From Atrichornis clamosus (lineage: Eukaryota; Chordata; Aves; Passeriformes; Menuridae): DNA of 64,000 nucleotides. The notes below the pieces were generated by a model. It ran no database searches, had not been told where the DNA came from, and saw nothing but the letters and a program-made list of their open reading frames with translations. Below, in pieces: positions 27,719 through 39,932 of this stretch. The number at the start of each line of letters is the position of its first letter. Positions within the stretch are counted from its first letter, which is position 1. Location: assembly GCA_013400975.1 (NCBI GenBank), contig WBMZ01012062.1, forward strand, positions 1-64,000, given 5' to 3'. The translations under genes were made by a program, and so were the position numbers.

Positions 27719-27803
27719 CTGGAACATATTGCCCAGAGAGGTTGTAGACTCCCCTTCACTGAGACTCAAGAACTGTATGGACAAAATCCTATGCAGTGGG
27801 CAC
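27719..27803 (+). mobile_element. CR1 LINE fragment
   Basis: 'ctggaacatattgcccagag' followed by 'aggttgtagactccccttc', 'gagactcaagaactgtatgg' and 'caaaatcctatgcagtgg' matches the CR1 3' UTR block (remembered as 'ggaacaggctgcccagagag', 'gttgtggagtctccttc', 'cctggacacaatcctgtg'). Only about 85 bp are left; both the coding region and the tail are absent. It is old judging by the density of differences. Confidence 0.75.
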
Positions 27804-30800
27804 TAAATGAATGAATTAAACAGAAAGATCAGGTTTTCCTTTAGTAAGAGATCTCTTAACAGAAAATAAGTATTGTGTTCTTGTAAATAGCAGTGAAAAT
27901 TTAGCGAATGCCCATAGATGTTTCTTCCAGAGCTTCAGCACTAAATGCTATTTCAAAAATGCCAGTCAAGACTGCCCTTCTTAGGATTGGTTTTGAGAAA
28001 GTAATTTTCCCCAAAAAAAGGTTCCATCAAAGCAGTTCTGAGCAAATACATAGATGGATCAGTCGGAAAATCATTACATCTTGTCAGTGAGATTCTGTGC
28101 GGACATTTCAAGGGGCTTAAGTCTGTAGTTGTGCTTCATTTAGTAAGCAGTAGATAGCAAGCACTGATTTGCTTAGATAGTTATTACACATTTTTCAAGT
28201 AGCTACAAAATGGACTTGTTCAGAAACAGCTTTCCATGTGTACCTTTGGGGGTCTGCAGTGCTGCACCTGGGTCACAAGCTGCTGGGTATCTGCTAGAGG
28301 GAGGAAAATTGAGTGTCTGGGAATTTCAAGAAGCTGCTGCAGAAATAATAATAATAAAATAGTCTCTAAACATATTCCCTGGCAAAATTTACTCTCTGAC
28401 CTATTCCCTAATAGCCCAAAAACTTGCTCTGCAAGAGCTTTCTTGTTTAAATTGCCAGCTGATTAATATAGCCCAATTTAAAAAAATTCTAAAGATGGCT
28501 TCACAGGGAAATTTTTTCACTGTGTGAAAACATAGTGAGATAGAGTAAAAGAGGGCAGAAAAACTTCCCAGACCTGATTTCTACCCCAGACTCTTCCAAC
28601 AAGTTATTTTCTATCAGGCTGAAGGCATTTATTTTTCTCACCTTATTCAGCTTCTAAAGGGAAAATCCATAGCCCTAATGCTCTCGGAGGTACTTTGTGT
28701 AGCTTAGAGAATGTCAGCAAAATTTAAAGGTGCTAGGATCTAAAGACAGGTCATGCAGTTTGTAGGTGATGCACTCAAAATCAGGGTCTGGGCACTGGCC
28801 AGTGTCCAGAGGAAGCCAACATGGCAACACACCCACCTTTTCAGAAGACAAACATTGTAAAAGTGGGAACATGAACATTAAGTCCATCTTGGCTCATGGG
28901 TTTTTAATTTTGAATATCCAGGAGATCGCAGATAGCTCACTGGAAGTTTTATTATTAGTCTCAGTAGCACCAAATTTTAGCTCAGCTTAAGTTTCTGTGA
29001 CTTCCTCATGCTCTCAGTGTCCCTGTTCCCTTCCCTTTCATCCCCATATGCTGCTGAATTACAGTGGATTAATAAATTGCCATGTGTCATCCAAGGCACA
29101 GATTTGATTGCCCACACAGTCTTAGCCTGTGGCAAATATGAAGTAATTCAACTTATGCTCTAAAAGTAAAGCTATTTCCTTCTTTTTCAAAATTCTCTAC
29201 TTTCCTTCAATGCTTACTCCATTTTCCTGGAAATACTGAGCTCCAAACATGATTTTGTTTTTATCATGTAAAAGACACAGGCTGACGAAGGGTTCTTTGC
29301 TGCACAGGCACCTGGGAAAGCCACCTCCTCTTTGCCATGGAAATGACTGTTCCAGGTGCTAGGGAAAAGGTGAAACCAGACAGCCAGTGTGCCTCTTTCC
29401 CTTTCATCTGCTTGGAGACAATGCAACTCTCCACAACAAAGAAATGCAAAGATGATGTTTAGCACGTTTTTTACTTTACTGGCAGTCAAACCATTATGAC
29501 TTTGCAGGCATTAGATCGGAGCAAATGCTTGGCAAAATTAAAAAAAGATGTAACAACAGGTTTAGAGAAGAACTATGTGGTATTTGACCTTTCAGTGACA
29601 TCTTTGTAAAACAGTCTGGTAAAAATCTCTTGGGGAAAAATCTTCCAGATCAGCTGCTTTGACTCGGGCTTGTAGTTCAAGTACAAGCATAAAATATGCT
29701 TCAGACAATGTCAGAAGTAGTTAGAGTGTTATTCTTTACATTGTACTCTCTGTTCTCAGGTTATAGAGAAACAAAAGGAGCGATTCCTCATCAGGCAATC
29801 TGTATAAGGAGGCTTGAAAAGGTGCTGCACATGCAGACTTAACTCATTGACATAAAGCAAGTGACTAGGCAGTTTCCATTAAGCCTTCCTATAATAATTT
29901 CTGAAAAATGAAACAAGTCCCTGAATATCTACATGGTACATAGGTCAAAGTCAGGATTGGTTTTAGTAATTCTATTTACATATGTAAGGTTAAGCATACC
30001 CAGTACACAGCCTGTTCAGTCCCTTTGCTGTATGAAGCTGTACCTTTCTCACCACCCAATTAAGTGACCGGATTTCTTCCAGAAACAGTTTTGCCAGTCA
30101 AAAAAATTCTTTAGTTTATATTTAAGGGAAGAATCAAAAGGTCAGTACCCCATTTACAAAGCTTGCACACCATGAAGAGCTCTACAATAATAGCTCCCAC
30201 ATTTTCTTACCTTTCTGGTCATGAGGGATGTGCCAGTTACATTTAGTAGCACTTATAAGAAAACACATAGGTGTGGATATAGTCAGCAGTTGCAGGAGTG
30301 GAGTTGTAAAAGCAATTCCATCATGTAGTAGATTTTGGCACAAGGAGACATGGATCCTTCCTTTGTAAGTTTTTTTTAAGCTGTAAATCACCTAAGAGGT
30401 CCACAACAGTTGTTCTGACCACCGTCAATATCTAAAGCAGTGCTCACAACTCAGCCATGAGTTCTCTCTTTAGAGAGACTCCTTTTCCTGATTTGCTCTC
30501 CAAAATAACCAAGATCCACACTGGGTAACAGCAGCAGCACTTTTCCCTTCAGCAGGTCAAATCTCAGCCTTCTTCACCTCCCTGCACTCCCCCACCAGCC
30601 CAAGGAGGCAGCATTAATGAGCCAGTCAATCAGATGAAGGTGACCATACCTGTCTGCAAATCCCACCAGCAATTGCCTCCTGGGACTGAAGAACAGCAGT
30701 TGGCAGAGAGGGAAAAAATCTCCTGAGATAACCATGGTATAAAGGATGCAACTGAATGATGAAAGACCCGCACTGGTTGAAGGGATTTGCTCCATTCAAT

Positions 30801-33667
30801 GAGTCGTTATGCAGTTCAGCTCCTGTTCATTGTGTTGGAAACAGCTGTCATAATATTATGTTCACTTCAAAAGTACATAATAATTAAAACATTTTGGTAA
30901 TTAGGAAATTCAGCTAGAGACAGCAAACCAGGTGATCTACACTGCAATTAGAACTGGAAAAAGTAGTGTTCTTTGCTCCTTTTATGCAAAGCAATTATCA
31001 GAAATTACTCAGTATTTTGCTTTCACAACTAAACAGATTGTACAATAAAATTACTTAGTAGTGCAGGTGAGTTCTGGTCCCATCAAGGAGGGATGTAAGT
31101 GCTATTTTTCAAAACTTAAGGGAAATGGGTTGGGCCTCCTCAGCCAGTTTAAAACAGAGGTTTTCTTCTGCTGAATGCATTATCAATATTCCCCAGCGAA
31201 GGATTTGTTTCAGTGGGTGGAAGCTGGAAGTGAAAGTCTGCTGGATTAGAACAGGCACATAGAGTTTGAAAAGATGCAGATGACTGCAAAAGGTGAGGAG
31301 CGGGGAAGAATAAACTCTTAGTCCAAGGGATGTTTGAAAATAATGCTCTAATAAGATTTATCTCTGTCCACTGCAAAATGATTTATCTGCAGCTATTTTT
31401 TAAAGGTCTTAAATACAGCTGTAAGACAATTTCTAAAACCCAGTGGAAGCAAAGCCTCTGAGACTCTGACCAATAACAAGATTTATCTTAAAATCTCTTC
31501 TAAGCCCTAATTTTTTAAGTGCTTGATCTCAAAGTATAGGAGTATTAGTGATAATAGAAGTTGCAAAAAATATTACTTTATTCTGATATTGAATTATAGA
31601 ATCTTCCTAGAAATTAAGCCCCAAGAAAATCTCAAGTAGATGTATTAGATAATGAAAAATAATAGAAGAATATTTTACATTAAAAAGTGTAGAAGTCATG
31701 TTTCTTAAAAAAAAGAGCTCAAAATGCTGTCTTTATGGCAATATTCTAAAGAATATGACATGGCTTATCAGACAAGAAAAGTTTGAAAACAGTTCTCAGT
31801 ATCTACCATAAGTGCTTTACAACCAGCTGAGAAGGCTTGTTACCTGTGAGCTGACAGGTCATGTTTAAATCTGAATTCCATCTTTATTAAGTTGCATGAC
31901 CAAACAGACATCATGATTCCAAATTTGGAGGTGAATGACAAGTTGAAAGAGGTTGTCAACACTTGGTAGGATGGAATTCAAATCCGAAATTTGGAGCTGG
32001 AGATATTAGTTTAAAACTGGCATAAAATTAAACAACACCAAGTGCTCAATATTCAAGAAGTACTAAGGCATTAATAGAAATGGAGAAAGCCTGTTTAGAT
32101 AGAAAAAAAATAATACAGGACTTATAATGAAGCTTGAACTGAACAGGAGCAAAAAATGATGCTGGGGTAGAGAAAGAAATCATCATTCTGAGAAGCACAA
32201 ATGAAAAATAATTAATGATCTCCTGACAGTATTGCAGAGACTCCAGCAAGAATATGATGGTCTCTTTGGGGCATTGTTATTACAAAAGCTGTAGACAAAC
32301 TGGGGGGAGACTGACATATCTTATAAGGAGTTCAGCAGCGGTAGTCTGTGAGAAAAAACAGAAAGGATCACATGTGTTTGACTCAGGAAACAGCAGAATT
32401 CTGAGGCTGTGGGGAAGAAAAGCTTCTTTAAATCCATAAAGGTTGCTATCAAGATGCTTATGATTGATTTGTTGCCTTTATCCACTTGAAAATGTATTTG
32501 TTACAGAGAAGAAAACCTGGAAGCAAACCCTTGCTGGAAACAGATTCTTCTTTCATTTGGAAGTTTATATGCCAGAAAAGCTGATTTAGAGCTGTTTGTG
32601 AAGCAGAGAAACATTCTTAAAGTTTTTAAATTACTTTCTTCTTATTCCAACATATTTCAGTGAGAATTTTCACTAAAAATCAAAACATGAAATAAAATAT
32701 TAACCCCTCAAAGTCCTCTTTTTTCTATTAGAGCTTTATGAAGTCAGAATAAAATTGAAAAGATTAACCAGAAGTCAAAGTATTCATTGGTCAAAAGACT
32801 TTGCAGTGTTGCCCTGTCACACTAAAAATTATAATTTCCCTCCTGTCTCATTGAAGCAGATAAAAATAGAAAGTGTGAGGGTAGGAGGAGCATAAGGGAA
32901 TTCAAATTTTGCCTCTAGATTTTGAAAAATAAATGAGAGAAGTAGCTCGATTCTATTATTAGCCACTCAAGGCTGCCAAAGGCAAAATTTGAGCAGACTT
33001 TATATCAGTGGAAAATCCATTTATAACTTTCTTTGATTTCTGTTCCATTTCCACACTAGGACAAGAAAATGATAAGCCATAGCTACATCATAAAATAAAA
33101 AAAATTGTGGGAATTCCTGTAACAAATTGCCACATATTTGAAGATATACTGTTTTTCTCAATTGGGCTCTCAGACTTTCAAATGCAGTTATGTAATAAAT
33201 AGAAAACAATTTCTCCAGCCCACTCTTCAAGTATCTTAAGTCATACACAGAGTTGGAGAAGGCAAATTTTAACCTTCCATCCCGTTTATGCAAATAATTG
33301 AGGCTTTGCTCTGGCGCATTCCCCAGACTGGACTGCTCTGATGTTTGTCTGTGTAACTGCTTCAAATGAGGGGGGTTATAGCTGTGATACAGGATTGGAA
33401 CCCCATGTCAGCCAGGGAGAAGACAGGCAGGATCCACAGGGAGGAAACCTGTTTTGTAGTTCACATCATTGAATTTCTCCCCATTTTTTTACTTGCATAG
33501 GGAGGGGACAACTTCTGTTTTTCTACATCCTCTAGAAGAAAGAGAATATATTTTCAGAGATGCTTCTTTCAACAAAATTTTATTTTCCAATGAAAATCAT
33601 TTTTACGAAGAAGTTTCAACACTCTCTAATAATAACACAGACTGTAAAAAGCATTTTTATTTTGTCA
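27804..33667. other. Unique non-coding stretch
   Basis: No gene, RNA or transposon recognised over almost 6 kb. Open frames are at most 91 codons (29214-29489, minus). A good consensus donor (CAG then GTGAGT) occurs at 31066/31067, but the nearest upstream acceptor gives only a 30-base segment with an in-frame stop in the simplest frame, so I do not call an exon. Confidence 0.65.
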
Positions 33668-33885
33668 AAACACTGCACAAACATCAGCTAATTAACCTCA
33701 CCACATGTCTTTAAAACAGGTGAGTACTGTCAGCTCTATTTAACAGACAGCACAGTGAAAACATGAAATAAGTTGCTTGCTGAAACCTACACAGTGAAAG
33801 AGTGGAAGAATTGGGGTTGCATATGAAGACTTCATAGTCCTTTTCTCTTTGAGTAATTCACTAGGCAGCAGAGCTTCAAAATGAA
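33668..33885 (+). mobile_element. Ancient MIR/L2-like SINE relic
   Basis: 'cactgcacaaacatcagcta' then 'attaacctcaccacatg' corresponds to the SINE block 'gcgctttacaaacattaact...aagcctcacaacac'. It is followed by a 'ctctatttaacagacagcac' equivalent of 'ccattttacagatgaggaaac', then 'agttgcttgctgaaacctac' in the place of 'gacttgcccaaggtcacac', and a degenerate end near 'cactaggcagcagagc'. The block order is well kept though individual bases are diverged. The consensus-like donor CAG/GTGAGT at 33719/33720 falls inside it and is probably coincidental. Confidence 0.5.
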
Positions 33886-36800
33886 ACAGTGTGTTTAACC
33901 CTTGTGATAACATTTAGGCTCACCATGCAGAACAGTATTCTGCTACACAAAGTCTTTACATCTGGGATTGCTGAGAAGTATAAGGCCCCTCTGCCTGGAA
34001 AAGTGTGATATAAGAGTGGAGAGGTTGCTGTAGGAAAAGCATGGGCAATTCCAGCATGTCTTCTTTAGTGTTTAAGCACAGAAAATGACATTTCCTGGGA
34101 GCACCCCCCAAACGCTGCGCAATCGGTGCTTTGTGTGAGGAATTGTTGCTGCATAGGTGGCAAAGAGAAGCTCTCCCACATCCTATTGTGCATGGATGAT
34201 GTGGCAGTGTTTGAATAAATTATTTATAGACTATATGATAAACCCAGAGCTTTCTCCAGCATCTGGGCTGAATTCCAGTTCTGCTGTGATGGATAAGAAG
34301 AATTATCTCTGACAGCCCCTGAACCAAAACGCAGGCAGTGATGGGTTGATACATGCAAGACATGCCCATTGTACAATATCTACCACAAGCCTCAGGGTTG
34401 CACAACTATCAGCAGAAAGGGGGATAAATGATGAGCAGAAATTTTCCCACTTCTAATGTTCATTTAAAACAATACTGCAGTATGCGTGAGAGCAAAGACA
34501 CATTGAACAGCATATTTACTGATGATTTGCACCGAATCACCCATACCATACAGATCATGATGTATTTGCAAAGGTTTTATGAGAACTGTCATTTTCATTC
34601 TGCAGTAAATTCTGAAATGTGATATTTACCTAGGAGAGAAATATGCTGGAATGAGGAGCTAAGCTATTTATCCTGCCAGGACCAAACTCAGATCTGAAAA
34701 GGCAGTGACTTCATAGCAGCTCCCCAGAAAGATTTCTGAAGGGCATAAATATAAGAGCTCTGTGGCTACAGGCTTCTCAGGTATGAGGGGATGAACTGGC
34801 AGAATCCTAAGAATTATATAAAAATGAGTATACTTACAAACAACAGCTGTCATTAGAAATCTTCCATTCAAATCTAGTAAAGATTTAAAGTTATTTTGTA
34901 ATTATTTGGTTTGCTTAAGTCCTTTCCTTTGTAGTAAACAGTTTTCGTGCAATATAATGGAAATACAGGGTCGTTTTTGAAAATAGACTTTATAGGTTTC
35001 TTTAACGCTAGTAGTTTCTTGATTCATCTGATTTCCAACAGAAGTTTATTTTATAGCAAGTTCCTCTTGACAGAAAAGATTTTAATATCAATCCTAAAAT
35101 AAATAGTCTTATTAAAAATGGGTCAGCATTTTCTGACAGGCTGCTTTTTGTTAGAAAATGCTGATTTGATTCAATTAAAATAATGAGTAGGAATGTGATT
35201 ATTTCAATGAAAGTGTCCTCAGCAAAGGATTGCTATGTTTGAAGACAATGTTTCTAGCAACAAATCAGAGAGTGAGAAAGTCAAGATACGACTGCCAACA
35301 GTCTACTATTTAGATTCAAAATTCTTTAGTTTTCAAATTCTGATGATTCATTTTTGAGACCTGCAGTTCTCCCACCTCCAAGCAACTGACAAAACAAGAC
35401 TACATACTGCCCCTTTCAGTCATTTTTGCAGAAGAAGTTATGTTTCAATAAATAATTTAACATTCATTAGTTTGGAGAAGGACTGGTTTTAGATTCAAGA
35501 GAATGGAGCACTCAGTAGGACTACTGTGGGTCTCGTTTCCTGGTCTGATTCATGGCAGTGAAATGAAAGGTTTCATTTTCATTTTTTTCAGAAGTCAGAT
35601 GGTCCCTTCATCCTTTTTATGTGTTTGCATGCCAGCACTATCAAGAGAGGTGCATGATGAATTGGGGTGCAGTTTCCCTGCTGCACCAACCAGAAGAAAA
35701 GGGTTTTTTTTTTTCCTGAATTCTATCTTTTTATCCTTTCATGTCTAAGTGTCTTGCTAGCCATATGTCTGTGAAGACACCAGTCAATGGACATGAATGA
35801 CGAATCACTACTGAGAGTGGGAATTATTAATGAAACACTAGCAATTATATAATTTATTTTGTATGACATTAGTTGAGTGTCCCTTGCATAACATTAATGG
35901 GCCAGAGAGAGAGTTGCTCTTCCACAGCTCCATAGTTGAATTCAGCTCCTGAGCAGAGTTGGTTTTGCTAGATCACCTCTGGACTTCTGGGTGATAAAGC
36001 ACATCAGTGCATATACATCCCTCAGTGAGGCAATTTTCCCTGTTCCTAGTACCACATGTAAAAAAATCTTAGCAGCAGCTGTCACTTATGAGATTAAAAG
36101 ATGGAGTACATATGGATGTAACTTCTGCTGACTACAGGAACTTGTATACCATGTTAAGACTTCTTTGAATATAATGATTTTGTCAGGGAAAACCTCTACT
36201 GGCAGTGCTTGACTAATGATAGAAATGGCTTTCAATTCACTGGGAAAAGCTTGCATAGCATTCTCTCTTCCTCCTGCAGCCTTTTAAAAGGCATCTTGCT
36301 ACAGCATACTAAGAGGAAACAGAATAAAGCCTTAGTGTAAAAGACAGAAAGGTGTGGTGGTTGTTTTTCAGTACCTTCAGTAAAAGATGTGATACCAAAT
36401 ACAAGCAAAAAACTGTGTTTCTGCAGGATACATTCAGGATACATTAGCACAATATCTGCTTGCTCTCTGACTGCCTTGCCAGTCTGCTGGATGTGAAGAA
36501 GTTTGGAGTCACATGTTTAGTCTGAAGGTAGAGAAGAGAAGAAGCCCCATGCACGGGAAACCATTTAACAGCTGAAGCCAAACCCCTGTTCCCTGGAAGG
36601 GTGTGACTCCAGAACAACTTTTACACCTAAATTTAGTCAGTTTGTGCCTAAGCTGTGCATGGCAAATAGATGGTTGTTGCCTCCTTCCCTGGAGAGAGAA
36701 GGCAGGCAGTGTATGAGTTTGAGCCCACAGAAAGAGCTCAGGACCACTGACCCACAGGGATACAAACACAGGGAATACTTTATCCTTGTTCCTCAGTGAG

Positions 36801-37454
36801 AGAGGGCAGGAAGCCCTGCAGAGCGGCGCAGCGTCTCAGTGTCAGGCACATGCAAACCTCCCTCTTGTCCTTGTTGCAAAGTCATCACAAGTCCTGAAGG
36901 CCCCAAGTGTCAAAGCAAAGCTTCTGATCCAATACTGCAGACTATCATTACTTATACCATATAAATGCTTTTCCTACTCTTCTTCCTGCAGCATAAATGT
37001 TGATGTTGAACCTTTTTTTTAAGAAGTATTTGTTGTCTCAGATTTTACATGTATGCGTGGAGTTTATGTGGCTGTAACAAAATGAGAGGCAATCTTTAAG
37101 AGACTCTGGCAGATACGTAGACCACTGGAGCCTGTCTGGATGTGAGGTCTGTGCTGCATCTCTGAAACTGGTCCTGAATGCCAGTTCTTCACTCATCCAG
37201 GTACCAGAAATAACTTTGCCTTAATTTTTTTTTTTAATGTTTTAAAATTACTTGAGAGATACAGGGACAAGGAGACTGCGTCTCTCTTTTTATTATTTAC
37301 TTCTCTATAACATTTTTACTGCATTTTCTTAGTCTATAGCATGATACATGTATTGCACACTTCCAAACCTATGCCATCTGAGTCTTTTTAGCTGAGAGAC
37401 ATTACTGGCAATGTCAAGTTTTTCCAGAGTATATGCTTATGTTGGTTTAATAGA
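33886..37454. other. Unique non-coding stretch
   Basis: Nothing recognised beyond short A and T runs (for example about 35706-35714 and 37228-37235) and an 11-base tandem duplication near 36425-36446. Open frames are at most 86 codons. Confidence 0.65.
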
Positions 37455-38750
37455 TGTCAGGACCAGGAAAGCACATCACAGTCTGAAAGTCTGACCTCCT
37501 CCTAACACAGGCCATTGGATTGCTCTTCACTAATTCCCACTTCAAATCCACTAGCTGTCCTTGAGCTAGAATATCTCTTTGAGAGAAAACTCTCACATTC
37601 CTATGTACATTTTCAGTGATGCAGAATGTATTCCTGCCTGGATATATTGCTACAGTGACTGAATGCTTCTGTTGTTAAAAATACCATTTTTGCTCTTGCC
37701 CGAATCTTCTTTGTTACAGTGAAGAGAAAGAAGATATTCCTTGCTTTTGGGTGAAGCATAAGAAAAAAGAAAGTAATAGAAATCCCAAATTGCTTCTGAT
37801 TTTGATATGGTCCCCAAGTATGTAGATTGTAAACAATTCATCCCTGTTTATTTTGTGATTTAAATAGATTAAACTCGCATGACATGCATCCAACGTATTA
37901 TTTTTCTCAATATTTTCTGAACCTTCTCCAGTTGCTTCAATTCCCATTTTAAAGGATGGGTCATAACGAGATGTGGTACTCCAGTAGCAGGCACTTCAGC
38001 GCTAGTTACAAGAGAGAATGTAACTTCTCCTATTCAACACCTTTCCAGCTGCACATTAAAGACAACAGTAACCGTTTTGACCACTCTAACATTGGGAACT
38101 ACAATTCTCCACCATCTCAGGTGTTTATCAGTCTTTCCTACAATAAGATCTATTATTCTGCAGTTATGTCTTGTATCCTGCTTTTATGACATGTATGATT
38201 TTATAATTACAAATATTCTAAGAAATTCTTTCAAAGATATGACAGAAGCTTATTTAAATATAAGAAAAAATGTTGAATGTGCTCAACTATGACCCAAGTC
38301 CTATGGAATCACAGTAGAGGCAGCAGCTCAGCAAGATATCCTGTTTCTAATAATATTTTAGAACTATTACCTAAGCAGTTTTTGATTTGTTTACAATCTA
38401 GTATGCTGATTTTATGTTATTTAAATTGATAATCAAGAAGTCATCAGATATCAAGTTGCAAGTTTTCTTTCTACCTAGGTGTGTACATCTACTGTTTTGT
38501 TTTTGCTGTCTAACTTCATAGTGTTGTCCAAACAAACCCAGTCAGTCTGAAACCTTTTTACTGTAAACTCTTTAATCTCTTTATCAATCAGGATCGTTTA
38601 CTAGTTATTCCACTTTGTCCATGATTTCTATCAGACTAAGGATATGTCTAATTGCTCATGTCATGCCTTTTCTTTTTAAATAATTGCACAATGCCACACC
38701 ACTGAAAATACCTCTGTGCTGTAAGGGTTGCTGAAAACCCATGACAATGG
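37455..38750 (-). mobile_element. Ancient CR1-type LINE with reverse-transcriptase remnant, decayed
   Basis: Reading the plus strand, which is the element's antisense, blocks appear in the order of an old amniote CR1 that I know from turtle and crocodile genomes. They are 'aaagtctgacctcctcctaa' with 'cacaggccattgga' (3' UTR), 'tttaaatagattaaactc', 'ctgaaccttctccagttgc', 'ggtactccagtagcaggcac', 'atgtatgattttata', 'aaaaatgttgaatg', 'cagtttttgatttgtttaca' with 'gctgattttatgtta', and finally 'tttatcaatcaggatcg' with 'tctatcagactaaggatatg'. The last blocks fall where the remembered element encodes the end of reverse transcriptase. The copy is full of stops and indels and cannot be functional. The left (3') boundary is near 37455; the right boundary fades out around 38700-38750. 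Confidence 0.65.
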
Positions 38751-39358
38751 TGATGGCAGATCAACACTGGGAACAACGAAATAATGGCCATCCACAAGGA
38801 AATGGGAGATACAGTAAAGTGCAGACAACTCTATATTTTTTACAATTTGTCTATCAGTTCCTAATGGTTTTTTCATAATTTCCGTTTTGTCTCTGTTTTC
38901 TTTCTTTTGGTGAGACAATCGTACAATTTTCCTTTTCCCAACAGCATTTTATCCTTTTGTCCTTTCCTTTTTTGTTTTAATTAAGAAAAAAAAAACATTT
39001 TTAGGGCCTTAATTCTGAGGTCTGTATTCCCTTGGATTCTTTTCCTTTCTATTTGCTGCTACAATTTCTCTGTTCCTTCTATTCTCTTCCCTTCTTTGGT
39101 GGTTTTATACAAAAGTCTGTCTGTCTAATCCCTTTATTTTCTTCTTCACATTCCATGCTTTGTTGCCTTGTTCAGTCTTTCATTATCCTTCCAAACAAGC
39201 AGCTCTTTCTGAGATTTCTGTGCAAGGAAAGTTAATTCACTCGTTATCTGATTCTTTCCCTTCCTGATCATGTCAGTTCTGAGTGGTACATTTTCATGCT
39301 TTCTTCACTCTTTTTTAGTAATTTTTTTAAACACTGTCTTTCTCCGAGAGACTGGTTT
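38751..39358. other. Pyrimidine-rich spacer between two CR1 copies
   Basis: Mostly T-rich with many TTCC/TTTC words on the plus strand, plus an A run near 38986-38996. No gene was recognised. The left part may still belong to the old CR1, but I can no longer follow it there. Confidence 0.5.
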
Positions 39359-39932
39359 GAACTATGCTGGGCTGGAAGGGTCCCATCAGGTTCATCAAGT
39401 CCAGCTCCTGGCCCTGCACAGGACATCCCAAGGGTCACACTGTGTGCCTGAGAGTGTTGTCCACTCACTTCTTGAACTCTGTCAGGCTGCTGCTGTGACC
39501 ACTGCCCTGGGGAGCCTGTTCCAGTGCCCAACCGCCCTCTGGGTGAAAAGCCTTTTCCTGATGTCCAACCTATACCACCCCTAACTCAGTTTCATGCTGT
39601 TTCCTTGAATTCTGTTGCTGGTCATGAGAGTGCAGAGATCAGGGCCTGCTCCTCCACGTCCCCTCACGAGGAGGTTGTAAGGCCGCGATGGGGCCTCCCC
39701 TCAGTCTCCTTCAGGCTCCACAGACCAAGTGCCCTCAGCCGCTCCTCATGAGGCTTCCCCTCTAGGCCCTTCACCACCCTCATCGCCCTCCTTTGGACAC
39801 TCTCCAGTAGTTTAATGTCTTTTTTATATTGTGGTGCCCAGAACTGCCCCCATGACTCGAGGTGAGGCCGCCCCAGTGCAGAGCAGAGCAGGACAATCCC
39901 CTCCCTTGCCTGGCTGAGGATGCTGTGCTATA
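39359..39932 (-). mobile_element. CR1 LINE 3' end, well preserved, 5'-truncated
   Basis: The plus strand shows the CR1 antisense in full order: 'tgctgggctggaaggg', 'ccagctcctggccctgcaca', 'tgcctgagagtgttgtcc', 'cttgaactctgtcaggctgc', 'ggggagcctgttccagtgcc', 'ccttttcctgatgtccaacc', 'ggtcatgagagtgcagagat', 'cctcccctcagtctcct', 'cctcagccgctcctcatgag', 'ctcctttggacactctcca', 'ttatattgtggtgcccagaa', 'gactcgaggtgaggccgccc' and 'ggctgaggatgctgtgct'. It keeps CpGs that older copies lose, so it is the least diverged transposon in the window. The 5' side is truncated, as usual for CR1. Open frames of up to 104 codons at 39268-39751 are by-products. Confidence 0.95.

Noticed and set aside
31037..31066. 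Micro-exon between 'ctaaacag' and a perfect CAG/GTGAGT donor
   Set aside because: Only 30 bases long with a weak acceptor and a stop in the simplest frame; no supporting neighbour.
39268..39751. Open frames of 75 to 104 codons on both strands
   Set aside because: They lie mostly within the CR1 3' UTR at 39359-39932, which is non-coding in the element.
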